A DNA stretch of 64,000 nucleotides, taken from the NCBI GenBank assembly GCA_021018995.1, contig CM037597.1, positions 36,272,936-36,336,935 on the forward strand, in the 5' to 3' direction. The notes beneath the pieces were generated by a model. It had not been told where the DNA came from and made no database searches. It was given only the letters and a program-made list of their open reading frames with translations. Below are positions 23,639-35,895 of this stretch, one piece after another (within the stretch, counting starts at the first letter, position 1; every line of letters starts with the position of its first letter). A program made the translations under genes and the position numbers. This DNA comes from Chloranthus sessilifolius (Eukaryota; Streptophyta; Magnoliopsida; Chloranthales; Chloranthaceae).

Positions 23639-23754
23639 TTAGTTGTTCTCTATATATTTATAGATTTTTGAATCTGGTAATCTGCTTTTGCTGATGGGTA
23701 TGGGACCATGGGTTTTCTTTTGCCCTTTAGTGAAATCTTTATTCTGTATCTAGG
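23639..23754. other. Flanking piece between two gypsy elements
   Basis: 116 bp of unassigned sequence ending in CTAGG, which is repeated at 31396-31400. It was therefore continuous with 31401 onward before the gypsy element between them inserted. Confidence 0.7.
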
Positions 23755-24990
23755 TGTTATGACCCGTATCTTAGGAGGGTCATTCGATAGCGTGAGATGC
23801 GGTGGCGCACCGAACTCTATGTGTATGCTCCACACAGTACCCCAACCCACACAACAATAGAAAGAAAGGTTTTTGAATAGGATTCGACCACCTCAATTGG
23901 CACCGAATCACCCAAATCTGTTGCCTTAGGCAACTTAAATTTTTTTACCTCATAATCCCTTTGATTAGGGAATTATTGGCTATGTGTGGCAAATAAATCC
24001 AAGGCCACCTCAGCCCACGCAAATATGAAATCGGGTCGGGGACCCAAGCTCAGAACTGAATAATGATATAATATGTTAAGATACGCTATAAAGGTCAGCT
24101 AAACATGAATTAAGTTCTACACGTGTCATACCTTAAGAGCCACCGTAAGAGTTCAACGTTTGCAGCCGAGACAGGTCTTAATGACATTATAGCTTTGTCT
24201 CGAACTAAGGGGACATTGTGGTTACTATACCGACAGTCTCATCTGGCTGGATGGTGATTTATATTTTGATATGGAGGTTAGGTAGTTATTTAAACATGGA
24301 CCTCATGTGATATGCTCGACCAGCGATCCTAACACATATCGTTTAAACAAGATAAGTAAGATACAAAGCACATTGTGTAGGTGTATGAAGTAATAATAAA
24401 ACTTATGATATGTCACGTATAATAAGTTGATAAGACAAATAAGAAAAGAAATAAGAAATAGAAGAATCATGAACTCTTTATTTTATATTATGCCTTTTAA
24501 TTTTGATTATGATATGCTATGAGTTATGAATAATTTTGTCATCTTATTAAAATGCTGGTTTTATTTTTAAAATGCACCGCAACTCAAGCGATTGTACACA
24601 CGATCACCTGGGTAAGTTATGGTGGATCGATTATGCAACCCACTGAGTTTACGCGACTGGATAAACTCCTAACAGTTTCGAATGAAGACTCCGATCATCC
24701 TTCTTATTATGACATAGAGACAGTTATGCCAAAGGCAGCATCCTAGACGGGGACGTTGGCTACCACCCGGATGAGAGCATAGATCTGGCAGATTTCTACG
24801 AGCCTTGAGAGCCCTTTTGCTTTAGACTGTATTTATTTGAGAGACATATTCTAGTCATTTGATACTTTTGTGAGTTTACATTTGGGACTATTTTATCCTA
24901 TGTAAAACTTGGTTTATTTCTAATCTTAGATGCATGGTTAGGATTTACCTTTTTCTTGCCATTTACTTTTTCCATTACTATTTTATGCTC
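23755..24990 (+). repeat. 5' LTR of the Tekay-like element
   Basis: It starts TGTTATGACCCG and matches the 3' LTR up to the TATTTTATG near 24990. After that the two sequences part and the leader described next begins. No standard primer site was recognised next to it. Confidence 0.8.
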
Positions 24991-25153
24991 AAGCAAATAA
25001 TGAGATAATCCAAGGTATAATTTCATATCAATTGTCAATATATTGCTTTAAGAATTTTTAGATGAAGAAGGTGCATGAATATAAATGATCTTCCTTTAGG
25101 GACTATGTTGTACGAATTCACTAACAAACGATATTTCATGGAATCAGGACTTG
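24990..25153 (+). other. Leader containing a segment shared with the minus-strand relative
   Basis: CTCAAGCAAATAATGAGATA, then AATCCAAGGTATAATTTCAT and a following stretch to about 25100, nearly match (in reverse complement) 19630-19750. There the same sequence forms the end of the gag zinc-knuckle block plus the spacer before protease. Here it lies upstream of gag. This points to recombination or template switching between related elements. Confidence 0.75.
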
Positions 25154-26345
25154 ATGGCTCCACGACGTAGAGAAAGAAATAGCTCTCAGGTGAACGAGGC
25201 CTCATCACATGAAGGTCCTCAAGAATCTGAAGCGATGCACTTATTGCACAAGATGGCGACCACTTTCAGTTAGCAAATGACTCAACTGACGCAGTCACAC
25301 CAGTAGGAAAAGGCATAACTACTGCATGAGATGGAGGTACAAATAGAGTAGCAAAGACAAGCCATCCAAGAGCTTGTCAATCAACGTCAGCCTACACCTC
25401 GACAGGAAAACCCACCATACGCACCTGTCGAATTTCAGGCATTCAATAGAGCTCGACCTCCCTATTTCCATGGTCAACTCGACCCAATCGTTGCTGAAGA
25501 TTTGATAAGTAAAATTGAGAAGTTCTTCAAAATCTCTTCACTCGCAGAACATAAAAAGGTGAAATGGGCAACGTATTATCTGGACTAAGATGCAGAGAAT
25601 TAGTGGAAAGCAATAAAGAGAGTTGCAGATCGAAACAATAAAGAAGAATGGACTGAGCAACAGTTCAGGGAAGCTTACTTTACAAAGTATTTCTCTGCGA
25701 CCACCCGTGCTCAGAAGAAGAAAGAATTCATGGACCTATGGCAAGGGAGCATGACTGTGGCCGAGTACGAGGCCAAATTTGTCCAATTATCTAGATTTGC
25801 TCAAAATCTGATTGTGGACGAAGGCGCTAAGCTCTTCTCATTTCAGAACAGCTTGTGACTATCCTTTCATGAGAAATTGGCCACGATGAAAATAGAAACA
25901 TATGGAGAGCTCATGGATCGTGCACATATCCATGAAAGGGAATCAGGCGAAATGCTCAGCAGAAGAAATGTCAGGTTAGAGGTCCAAAAGGGCAAGGCCA
26001 TTCCAAGGGGCTCATTTATTCCACAGAGACCCCTGCCAACTTTCACTCAGAGGACCCACCTTTCTCCAGCCCTTTCGAAAAATAAAAGGCCTCGTCTCAC
26101 ACCCCCACAGACCCAAGTGACTCCCACCTTTTCAGGAAGAAATGTTGTTCCACCGCCTCGTTAGCCACAAAGGGAGTTCACACCCTACGAACCTTGTGTA
26201 AAATGTAATAAGGGCATAGGCCCAGAGTATGCATGCAAGGTATCGAGAAATATTTTTGGTGCAAAAAAGAGGGACACATGGTTAAGGACTGCCCCGAAAG
26301 AGCTCTAGTACCAGGCTCTTAGTATAATATTCAAGCAAAGCCTAC
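25154..26345 (+). pseudogene. Tekay-like gag remnant
   Basis: It opens with MAPRRRERNSSQVNEAS at 25154. It has a gag domain with FNRARPPYFHGQLDPIVAED, KIEKFFKISSLAEHKKVKWA and MTVAEYEAKFVQLSRFAQ, and then a basic Pro-rich region (25980-26160). A zinc-knuckle-like end with CKKEGHMVKDCPE lies at 26250-26300. It is broken. Confidence 0.85.
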
Positions 26346-26565
26346 GAGCTAGGGCCGAATATTTGCAATGTTGTAGTAGGACACTATGGCTAGCGACGAA
26401 GTTATTCAAGGTACCTTTACTACTTCGAATCCAATTATCTTTCTTTATATATTTCAAGTATTGTTTTCATAAACTTTTATTTTGTTAAATCCCTCGTATG
26501 AATTCGATAAAACTCTAAACTTTATTTTTACACTCGAAAACATTTTAACACGCCTTATGCTAACA

Positions 26566-27690
26566 GGTAACCTCTCCATTTATCAGCATAAGTGTGACAT
26601 TAAATACTTAGCTCTCGTTCTTATAGACTTAGGGTTTACACATTCATTCATCAATCTAGGGTTTATGTCAAAAATTCAAGCTAAACTTGTACCCTTAGGA
26701 AGGAGATTGACTATCTCGACACCGTCCGGAAACACCATGATGGCTACTTTAGTCTGTCAAGGCACGATAATCAATATTATAGGTTATGATCTTCTGGTAG
26801 ATCTCATCATGTTGGAATTTCAGGATTTCAACATCATTTTAGGCATGGATTTACTAGCCACATATCATGCCATGGTTGACTGTTTCTTTAAAGTGATCAC
26901 CTTCCAACCCACTTGGAGATCCTCCATTCAGATTTCGGGGAATCAAAAGGAAGGGAGTACCTTTATTGGCAGCATTAGACGAGGAACAAGACAAGACTGT
27001 TGACCCTACATTAATTTTAGTTGTCAGAGATTTCATCGACGTATTCCCTGAAGACTTATCGAAAGTACCACCCGACTGAGAAATCGAGTTCAAAATCGAT
27101 GTGATCCCAGGGACCGTACCAATTGACAAGGCATCATACTGACTGACCACCGCAGAATTAAATGAGTTAGAAATACAACTCAATGAGCTATCTAGTAAGG
27201 GGTTTATTTGACATAGCAAGTCACCATGGAGAGCACCCGTGCTCTTCGTAATGAATAAAGGTTGCTCGATGAGACTATACATTGATTATCGCAAGTTGAA
27301 CAATGTCACCATAAGAAATCAATATCCGCTACCTCGTATCGATGATCTGTTCGACCAACTTCAAGGTGTCAAATGTTTCTCAAAATTGATCTCGAATTAG
27401 GCTATCATCAGTTGAAGGTTCGAGAAGAGGATATTCCGAAGACGGCTCTTGCCTGTAGACATGGACTATACGAGTTTCTAGTCATGCCATTCGGACTCAC
27501 AAACACCCCGACAGTCTTCATGGACTTAATGAATATAGTCTTTAGGGACTATCTAGATAAGATCATCACCGTCTTCATAGATGATATTCTCATTTACTCT
27601 CGCTCGGAGGAAGAACACCTCTGTGTTGCACTGCAAACACTCTGCGAGCATAAATTGTATGTAAAACTCAATAAGTGCGAGTTTTAGCTT
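26566..27690 (+). pseudogene. Protease and reverse transcriptase remnant
   Basis: The protease block has LIDLGFTHSFI and FQDFNIILGMDLLATYHAMV (26620-26890), and then a linker with FIDVFPEDL. RT follows with [14 protein letters not shown]-like residues near 27270-27300, [15 protein letters not shown] (27374), [15 protein letters not shown] (27475) and the catalytic [16 protein letters not shown] (27580). An AT-rich spacer (26345-26565) separates it from gag. It is broken. Confidence 0.9.
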
Positions 27691-28504
27691 AAACAAGTGA
27701 CCTTCCTTGGCCACATGGTATCGGTAGAAGGAGTAACTGTCGATCCGTCCAAAATTGAAGCAGTTACAAAATGGAAAGCACCGACGAATGTTACCGAAAT
27801 TAGGAGTTTCTTCGGATATATTGGCGGGCTACTACCGTCACTTTGTTGAAAGATTTTCATTCATTGCTCTACCGCTCACCCGCCTCACACGGAAGAATGT
27901 CAAATTTGTGTGGACCAAGGAGTGTGAAGCAAGTTTTCTAGAATTGAAGAAGAGGCTTACTGCTGCACAAATCCTCACCCTACCTTCTACTTCAGGCACT
28001 ATTGAATTTGAAATATTCACGGATGCATCTCGCCTGAGACTTGGTTGTGTGCTTGAGCAAAGTAAGAAAGTTGTTGCTTATGGGTCAAGAAAACTCAAAC
28101 CTCACGAAAAGAACTACCCGGTTCATGACTTGGAACTTGCTGCAGTCATCTTTGCCCTCAAACTATGGCGACATTATCTCTACGGCGAGACGTTCAAAAT
28201 ATACATAGACCACAAAAGTCTCACGTATCTTTTCTCACAAAAGGACTTGAATTTGAGACAGTGTAGATGGATGGAGTACATGAAAGTTTATGATTGCTCC
28301 ATAAATTACCATCCTGGAAAAGCAAATGTCATCACTGATGCACTCAGTAGAAAATCTTTAGCACTGTTAGCCAGCTTAAAAACCTGGAAGCCCTTTGATG
28401 AACTCGTCGATGAAGACATTTACCTTGAAGATATCGAAGAGGGTGTATATTTGGCAAGAATCGCGATGAGTCTGTTCATTTTAGAAAAAATCAGGGATTT
28501 ATAA
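27688..28504 (+). pseudogene. RNase H remnant
   Basis: It has FLGHMV-like connection residues, then [70 protein letters not shown] and the closing [11 protein letters not shown]. The acidic residues expected of RNase H are present in these motifs. It continues directly from RT in a plus-strand polyprotein. Confidence 0.9.
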
Positions 28505-28539
28505 CATACAGATAAAAAAATCCTAAAAATCATTGACAT

Positions 28540-29943
28540 CGTAGGATTGAAACCCGATTTCAGCCTTAGGACAGATGGGATGTTACTCTTCAAGCCAAGA
28601 CTGTGTACCCAATGACCCCCAAGTGAAAAAAGAGATACTTGATGAAGGTCACATATCAGGATACTCAGTACATCCAGACAACACTAAGATGTATCAGAAT
28701 ATGAGAAATTGGTAGTGGTGGTTGAATATGAAGCGAGAAATAGCCGAATACGTGTCGAAGTACTTAGTGTGCCAATAAGTCAAGGCAGAACATCAGAAAC
28801 TGGCCGAACTTATACAACCCTTACCCATCCTAGAATGGAATTGGGAAAACATATCTATGGACTTCATCGTAGGTCTACCAAAGACGATGAAGAAGAATGA
28901 TGCTATCTGGGTGATAATTGATAAATTAACCAAGTCAGCTCATTTCTTACCATTCAAGACTACCACAAATGGGAATAAGCTTGCTAAAACATATCTAAAA
29001 GAAATGGTAAAACTACAAGGAGTTCCAGTCAACGTTGTCTCTGACCGAGACTCAAAATTTACTTCAAAATACTGGACAACATTTCAAGAAGCTCTGGGTA
29101 CTCGATTAGACTTTAGTACTGCCTTCCACCCTTAAACAGATGGTCAAACTAAAAAAGTAAATCAAGTGGTTGAAGATATGTTATGAGCATGTATGCTCGA
29201 CTTTCAAGGGAATTGAGATGATCACCTCCCACTGATCAAATTCTTTTACAATAATAGCTATTAGGCAAGTATCGGAAGGTAGAAAATGTCGTTGCATTGG
29301 GATGAAGCTAGTGTTAGGAAGATGCTTGGACCTGAACTAGTCCAAACTACGACTGAAAAAGTCAAACTGATACGCGAACGGCTTAAGATAGCTCAAGATC
29401 ATCAGAAAAAGTACGCCAACTCCCACCTTCGTAACTTAGAGTTTGAGGTAACCCATTTAAATTTTGAACTTTGAATTTTATTTCAATTGTGCTCTTGATT
29501 GAGAACTAAAATATATTTAATAGGTTGGCGAACGAGTATTCGTTTGCGTCTTCTCGACCAAAGGAGTTACGCACTTTGGAAAGCGCAGGAAGCTAAGCCC
29601 CAGATATGTAGGGCCTTTCGATGTCACCAAACGTGTTGACGAGGATGCTTATAAAGTTGCTCTACCATCACAATACTTGGGGATCTATGATGTATTCTAC
29701 GTGTTTATGTTTAGACGATACTTATATGACTCCTCACATATAGTGGAGATCGAGCCCATCAATATCAAAGAAGATCTCACTATAATTGTAAAGCCCATTA
29801 GGATTCTCGATCGAGAGGTACAAGTTTTCAAGAATAAGATGATCACATTAGTGTTGGTCCAATGGCAACATCACACACTAAACAAAGCAATCTGGGAGGA
29901 CAAAGCCGACATCAAAGCAAATTATCCAGAACTTTTTGAATAG
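28540..29943 (+). pseudogene. Integrase remnant with Tekay-like C-terminus
   Basis: The zinc-binding N-terminal part is faint. The catalytic core has MDFIVGLPKTMKKNDAIWVI, FLPFKTT and VNVVSDRDSKFTSKYW (28857-29100). The C-terminal domain has GKRRKLSPRYVGPFDV (29580-29630), and the end resembles a chromodomain-type tail: VLVQWQHHTLNKAIWEDKAD and NYPELFE. It is broken. Confidence 0.85.
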
Positions 29944-29987
29944 TCAGTACGTAATTTTTGGGGACGAATTTTTTTTAGGGGGAAGAA

Positions 29988-31395
29988 TGTTATGACTCGG
30001 ATCTTAAGAGGGTCATTCGATAGCGTGAGATGCAATGGAGCACCGAACTCCATGTGTATGCTCCACACAGTACCCCAACCCACACCACAATAGAAAGAAA
30101 GGTTTTTGAATAGGATTCAACCACCTTCGTTGGCACTGAATCACCCAAATCTGTTGCCTTAGGCAACTTAAGAATTTTTACCTCATAATCCCTTTGATTA
30201 GGTAATTATTGGCTAGCTGTGATAAATAAATCCAAGGTCACCTCAGCCCATGCAAATATGAAATCGGGGCAGGGACCTAAGCCCATAACCGAATAATGAT
30301 ATGATATGTTAAGATACGATCTGAAGGTCAGCTAAACATGAATTAAGTTCTACATGTGGCATACCTTACAAGCCATTGTAAGGGTCCAACGTCTGCAGCC
30401 AAGATGGGTCTTAAGGACATTATAGCTTTATCTCGAACTAAAGGGACATTGTGACTACTATATCGGCAACCTCATCTGGTTAGATGGTGGTTTATGTTAT
30501 GATATAGAGGTTAGGTGGTTATCTACACCTGGACCTTGCATGGTAGGCTCGATCAACGATCTCGACATAGATTGTTTAAACAAGATAAGTAAGATATGAA
30601 GTATGTTATGTAGGCATATAGAATAATAATAAAACTTATGATATATCACGTATGATAAGTTGATAAGACAAATAGGAAAAGAAATAAGAAATAGAATAAT
30701 CATGCACTCTTTATTTTATATTATGCCTTTCAGTTTTGATTATGATATGTTATGAGTTATGGATAGTTTTATCATCTTATTAAAATACTAGTTTCATTTT
30801 TAAAATGCACTACAACTCAAGTGATTGCACACACGATCACCTGGGTAAGTTATTATGGATGGATTATGCAACCCACTGAGTTTACCCGACTGAGTAAACT
30901 CACCCCCTCCCAAATCTAACAGTTTCAGGTAAAGACTCTGATCATCCTGCTTATGATGACGTAGAGACAGTTGTGCTAGAGGCGGCATACATAGATGGGA
31001 ACATTGGTTACCACCTGGATGATAGCATAGATGCGGCAAATTTCTACAAGCGTTGAGAGCCCTTTTACTTTAGACTTTATTTCTTTGAGAGACATATTTT
31101 AATCATTTGATACTTTTGTGAGTTTACATTTGGGACCGTTTTACCCTACGTAAAATTTGGTTTATTTCCTATCTTAGATGCATGGTTAGGATTTACCTTT
31201 TTCTTGTCATTTATTTTTTTCGTTGATATTTTATGAGCCATTTATCATTAAATGCAATATTTTAAATGCCTTGTTCCATATGCTAATCTAATTTATAAAT
31301 TATGTTTATGTCAGCTTATCACATTAACAAGCATGTGGTGTCATAACACGAAATTTTAGGCCCTTGAGATCGGGTAAGGATTCTGGGTCGTGACA
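29988..31395 (+). repeat. 3' LTR of the Tekay-like element
   Basis: The LTR is 1408 bp, starts TGTTATGACTCGG after the polypurine tract and ends GGGTCGTGACA, followed by CTAGG. Confidence 0.9.
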
Positions 31396-31400
31396 CTAGG

Positions 31401-31644
31401 AAATGATCCCAAATCTTTCTTGCTAGAACACAGTAAATAACTAGATGGTTGGGATTTGATCTGTGACTTGTTCTTGTCCTTTTCATTTTTTTAAATAAAC
31501 TATTGGTTGATTGCATTTTAAGAATTGTGTTTATGGGGTTATGTTCAAAATGGGTAGTAACAGAAAGTGGTGGGGTAGTAACACAAAATTTGCAACAGGC
31601 TACAGATAGTCATCAGTTATATATAGTATAATAGCATAGAAAGG
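31401..31644. other. Unassigned sequence left of the copia integrase
   Basis: No coding motif. It continues, in the pre-insertion arrangement, with 23639-23754 beyond the Tekay-like element. Confidence 0.4.
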
Positions 31645-32300
31645 AACTCGATTCAAGAAATGCATTGTTGTTTTCAAGGCTTCTCCCCGTAAGAACATAG
31701 GCTTTTTTTTTTTCTTAAAGTTGCACACCATGCTTCTCACCATATCCATAAGAGTATAATTTCATTGCTCAGCTACACCGTTCTGTTCAGTTGTTCTTGG
31801 CATGGTGTATTGTGCAATAATGTCATACTCTTATAGATACAAGGCGAATGGTCTTAGATTGTGACCTGTTTCAAAGTATCTATTATAGTACTCTCTGCCT
31901 CTATCAAATCTCACAATTTTAATCTTCGAATTGAATTGTAACTCAACTTTAGCTTTATAGATTTTAAATATATCCAAGGCCTCAGATTTCTCATGAATAA
32001 AAAATATATAACCGAAACAAGAATATTCATTAGTGAAGGTAATAAAATACTTTTGATGACCAATAGCAGGAGTTAGAAACGGTCCACAAATATCAGTGTG
32101 GACTATTTTTAGCAAACTCGTGCTCCTGATAGCTATTTTTTATTAGTCTTCATGGGTTTTTCTTTAACGCAATCTACACAAGTATTGAAGTTAGAGAAAT
32201 CGAGATCATCAATTATATCATCTTTAATTAACCTCTTCATTCTATCTTCAGATATATGGCCTAAATGTTTATGCCATAAAATGGAGGAGTTGTCGATTGC
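31645..32300 (-). pseudogene. Copia GAG-pre-integrase and integrase remnant
   Basis: The zinc-binding part has SSILWHKHLGHISEDRMKRL and CVDCVKEKP (around 32290-32155). The integrase core has LKIVHTDICGPFLTPAIGHQ, YFITFTNEYS, EVLDIF-like residues and KIVRFDRGREY (32110-31880). Further left come ERKNRTL-type and MDMVRSM-type fragments and GEALKTTMHFLNRVP (31720-31645). It is broken. Confidence 0.85.
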
Positions 32301-32306
32301 TAGCTT

Positions 32307-32620
32307 TCATTTTTTACTACCTTTATCATCCACATGCATAGAAACTAAACATTGGGCGTAAGATGAATTCAAGTTTAATTTATAAAGATTTCTCACTAGT
32401 GAGCCTCCACCCATTATATCGAAATCAAATAATAGAGTAAAAATATTATGTCCAAATTTAAATTCAAAACCTAACAAATCCAATTTAGAAATTGATATAA
32501 GGTTTCTAGTGATACTTGGAATATAAATAGTATCAACTAAATCTAAAATAAAACCACTATCTAAAATAAGACGGAGAGTCCCAATGGCCTCCACATCTGC
32601 TTCTACTCCATTTCCAAGTT
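32307..32620 (-). pseudogene. Copia protease-side remnant
   Basis: It has VEAIGTLRLILDSGFILDLV and DTIYIPSITRNLISISKLD, the segment after the protease active site in Ty1/copia polyproteins. Confidence 0.85.
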
Positions 32621-32859
32621 TGATGGTTTGTTCGCCTTATCTTCCTGCTAGATTGAAACCCCTGCATTGAATTACTTATGTGAATACTTGTACCATAATC
32701 TATCCATCATATATTATATGGAGCATCAACATAAAGTGATTCAAAACACACAAAGACTAGGCCATTACCTTTTTTAACTAGCCAATCTTTATATTTCTGA
32801 TAATCCTTCTTGATGTGCCCTTTCTTCTTACATAAGTGAATGACAGAAGTAGATCCACT

Positions 32860-33252
32860 AGCTTCTCCTTATTTGGTTTTCGGTGGAGAAGATTTCACGT
32901 TCTTTCACATGATCCCTTCTTTCTTTTGAAATTTCCTTTCGATGGTCCAAGAGGGGCAAAATGAGAACTTTCAGGTTTTTTAGCCCTAAGTCTTTCTTCT
33001 TCTTGGACACAGTGATCAATTAGTTTGTTCATCTTTCATTTCTCTTTCTGCATGTTGTAATTAATTTTGAATGGGCAAAGTTGTGTAGGAAGAGAAGCCA
33101 TGATAAAGTTAACAAGATAACCCTCAGAAACGTTCATGTCCATTTCTTTCAATTAACTCACCATGCTACTCATTCTCATAATGTGCTCCCGTATGCCACT
33201 ATAAACATCATATTTTATGGTTCATATTTTAACAATAAGACTAATGGAAAAA
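32860..33252 (-). pseudogene. Copia gag, C-terminal piece
   Basis: The minus strand shows REHIMRMSSMVS, MASLPTQLCPFKINYNMQKE, IDHCVQEEERLRAKKPES and SHFAPLGPSK, typical of copia UBN2-type gag. Left of it the zinc-knuckle region (32790-32840) is recognisable from KGHIKKDYQKYK-like residues. It ends on the right at the nested LTR. Confidence 0.8.
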
Positions 33253-33877
33253 TGTCACGGGGTCACTCGTCCAGCAGTGTCAGCCCGTGCGACACCTAAC
33301 GCCCGATGCGCTAGAGAAATCTTGTGTGGATTCTCGAAGGCAACTAAGAATGCGATAGGCAGCGACAATTAGAGGGGCAACCCCACTTTGGGGGTTGACC
33401 TGCACCGTGGGGGTGGCTGGAAACTATCGCAAACACAATGGCCCTAGTAAACGATGTAACTAGAGCGACCAAGCACCAAGCAAGGCCCGGACGCACGCAC
33501 TCAAGCCCACAAGGCTAGTGCACATGTTGGGTCAGGGGACTCTAGCTCATGTCCCCCTATATAAGGGCAAAACAGTAGTTATGGGGAAATAATAGAAGAA
33601 CCTCAAACATATTGGTTTGACATACTGCCCACATGGCATACATCCTCCGCACCAATAAGCCTGCAACGCCCGCATCGACCCCCACACGACCATGTCGTGA
33701 CCGTGTCACGCCCATGTCTCAACCCTTCATACCATTATGTCACGACGCCCTCGTGGCCCACGACCAACACACTTGGTGCAACCCTCATGGCTTGTGATGC
33801 ACCAAAGATGCTCTGATGTGGAGAAGAAAAATGGCCCTACGGCTGACCCAGATGGCCATGCTGCATGTCCCCGTCAC
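33253..33877 (-). repeat. 3' LTR of the gag-only element
   Basis: On the plus strand it starts TGTCACGGGGTCACTCG and ends CCCCGTCACA. The polypurine tract follows at 33878-33892 (AAGTGGGGGAGGA on the minus strand). Confidence 0.85.
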
Positions 33878-34469
33878 ATCCTCCCCCACTTAAAACTATT
33901 AACGTCCTCGTTGACACCAAGGCACTCGCAAGCTGAACAACGCTGCTTTAGTCCCTCGGCCAATGGAGCTTTCACCTGGAGTATTAATCCCAAAATATAA
34001 AATACTGCCCACAGTCCCTCAACAACCCACGCCTTCACTCTGAGTAGCAAAGCCATACACAAAATGGTACCCTTCAAACTCTGTACATGGTTGGTATCTA
34101 AGTCTTCCCACGGCCCACGCCAACAAGATCGAGATGTCCCACTCCTCAACAGTTGATCAGCCGAATCGCACCTACCCTAACAACGACCTCCTCATCATCA
34201 ACTTCCTTCTCTTTACTCTTCGCCTTCTCTGTGATCATCACGTTCAGGGTGTCCTTCTGTGGGCACTCCCTTCATCCTCGGCTTATTCTCTCTCTTCCTT
34301 TCGTATCTACCTATCTCCTGATCAAGCCGTTCATACCCGTACTCTTTTGGCTTCCTCACCTTCTTGTCAACATTGTCTATGGGTACCTGGCCTGCCTTCT
34401 CTCCCTCTCTTGGCGGTGCTCGATTAGCCGCTCGATAGCAACCAACGTTTCATCCAGGTTGCTCATTCC

Positions 34470-35102
34470 TCAACGAGTCAACTCATGTTGCGCCCATGGC
34501 GCCAAGCCGTCAATGAAGTAGAAGACCCTATCCTTCTCGATCACATCATCAATGTCTAGCATCAGGATCATGAAGGTCTTGATATACTCATGCAACGGTC
34601 CCATGTGTTTCAACGTCGACAATGCCTTTCGTGCTGTCCATCCGACGTTGGTAGGTAGAAATTGAGCCCGCGGCTCCTTCAAATCGACTAAAGAATCAAC
34701 TACCCTATTCTCCAGACATGCCTCTGACACAAGATGCCTCCACCAAAACTTGGCATCTTCAACCCAGTATCTCGATGCAATCCTCAGCTTGACTTTTCCA
34801 TCGAGGTCCCCCAAAGATTCAAGGTATTCCCCTACATCCCATATAAAGTTCTTGAGGTCTTTCACCTCGTGAGAGCCCTTAAATGTTTCTGGCTCGGGGA
34901 ACTTGAACCGAGGTGTCGGCGTCCCTTCCAGCATTGTAAGAATGAGCTTCTTTAACACGCTCATGTCATCACGCTTCTCCTCCAACGTGACTTTTATCTC
35001 TCGCATTTCTACGGACAACTGCTCTACGGTCTCTGTTAAGGTGGCATAGCTTCTCTCATGTCTATTCAGCCGATCCCCTTGGGATGTTACAACTGCCACC
35101 AC
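34470..35102 (-). pseudogene. Gypsy gag of the gag-only element
   Basis: A 210-residue open frame. The N-terminal coiled-coil region is rich in Glu/Lys (TVEQLSVEMREIKVTLEEKR), and then comes PRFKFPEPETFKGSHEVKDL, a typical gypsy gag entry. It continues with LRIASRYWVEDAKFWWRHLV, LSTLKHMGPLHEYIKTF and FYFIDGLAPWAQHEL. No zinc knuckle or enzyme follows. It occupies nearly the whole internal region. Confidence 0.85.
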
Positions 35103-35205
35103 CGAATCTAACTATTTCGTCTGAGCTTCTGGGTCCTCTGATCGTTCTCTGGTCGAATGTCATCTCGTATCTTCGCTTGTTCATTCTACCTTAGCCATCA
35201 CAACT

Positions 35206-35221
35206 TGGCTCTAATACCAAC
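35206..35221 (-). other. Primer-binding site, initiator tRNA-Met type
   Basis: Read on the minus strand GTTGGTATTAGAGCCA lies directly after the LTR end. Confidence 0.85.
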
Positions 35222-35895
35222 TGTCACGGGGTACTCGTCCAATAGTGTTAGCCCGTGCGGCACCTAACGCTCGATGCGCTAAGTTAGCCAACTTCAACTC
35301 AAAACCCTGCGAAGCAACCCAACATGTTAGAGAAGTCTTATGTGGATTCCTGAAGGCAGCTAAGAATGCAATAGGAAGCGATGATTAGAGGAGCAACCCC
35401 ACTTTGGGGGTAGACCCATATCGCGGGGGTGGCTGGAAACTACCCCAAGTATGATGGCCCTAGTACACGACATAACTAGAGTGACCAAGCACCAAGCAAG
35501 GCTCAGACGGACGCACTCAGGCCCACAAGGCTAGTGCATGTGTTGGGTCTGGGGACTCCAGCTCATGTCCCCCTATATAAGGGTAAAATAACAGTTATGG
35601 GAAAATAATAAAAGAACCTCAAACATATTGGTTTGACATACTGCCCACATGACACACATCCTTAGCACCAATACACCCACAATGTCCTGCATCGACTCCC
35701 ACATGACCATGTCACGACTATGTCGCAACCATGTCTCAACCCTTCATACCATTGCGTCCTGATGTCCTCGTGGCCCACGACCAACACACTTGGCACAACC
35801 CTCATGGCTTGTGATGCACCAAAGATGCACTGATGCAAAGAAGAAAAATAGCCTTACGGATGACCCGGATGACCACGCCGCATGCCCCCATCATA
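35222..35895 (-). repeat. 5' LTR of the gag-only element
   Basis: It starts TGTCACGGGGTACTCG on the plus strand and ends near CCCCCATCATA, matching the LTR at 33253. Confidence 0.85.

Larger units (their letters stand above)
23755..31395 (+). mobile_element. Chromovirus (Tekay-like) Ty3/gypsy element with both LTRs
   Basis: The 7.6-kb element has LTRs at both ends, polypurine tract TTTTTTAGGGGGAAGAA before the 3' LTR, and CTAGG target duplication (23750-23754 and 31396-31400, identical). Gag, protease, RT, RNase H and integrase occur in chromovirus order. The two LTRs differ by roughly 8 percent in the first 150 bp by eye, suggesting an insertion some millions of years old (inference). It is broken in many places. 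Its leader holds sequence also found inside the minus-strand relative to the left. Confidence 0.9.
33253..35895 (-). mobile_element. Gag-only (non-autonomous) gypsy LTR element inside copia gag
   Basis: Two LTRs (33253-33877 and 35222-35895) flank about 1.3 kb containing only a gypsy-type gag on the minus strand. The primer site and polypurine tract are in place. No protease, RT or integrase is present, so mobilisation would depend on another element. The LTRs differ by roughly 8 percent over their first 60 bp by eye. No clean target duplication was seen. Confidence 0.85.

Noticed and set aside
26854-27282. Minus-strand frame of 142 codons
   Set aside because: It lies opposite protease/RT of the plus-strand Tekay-like element and is a shadow.
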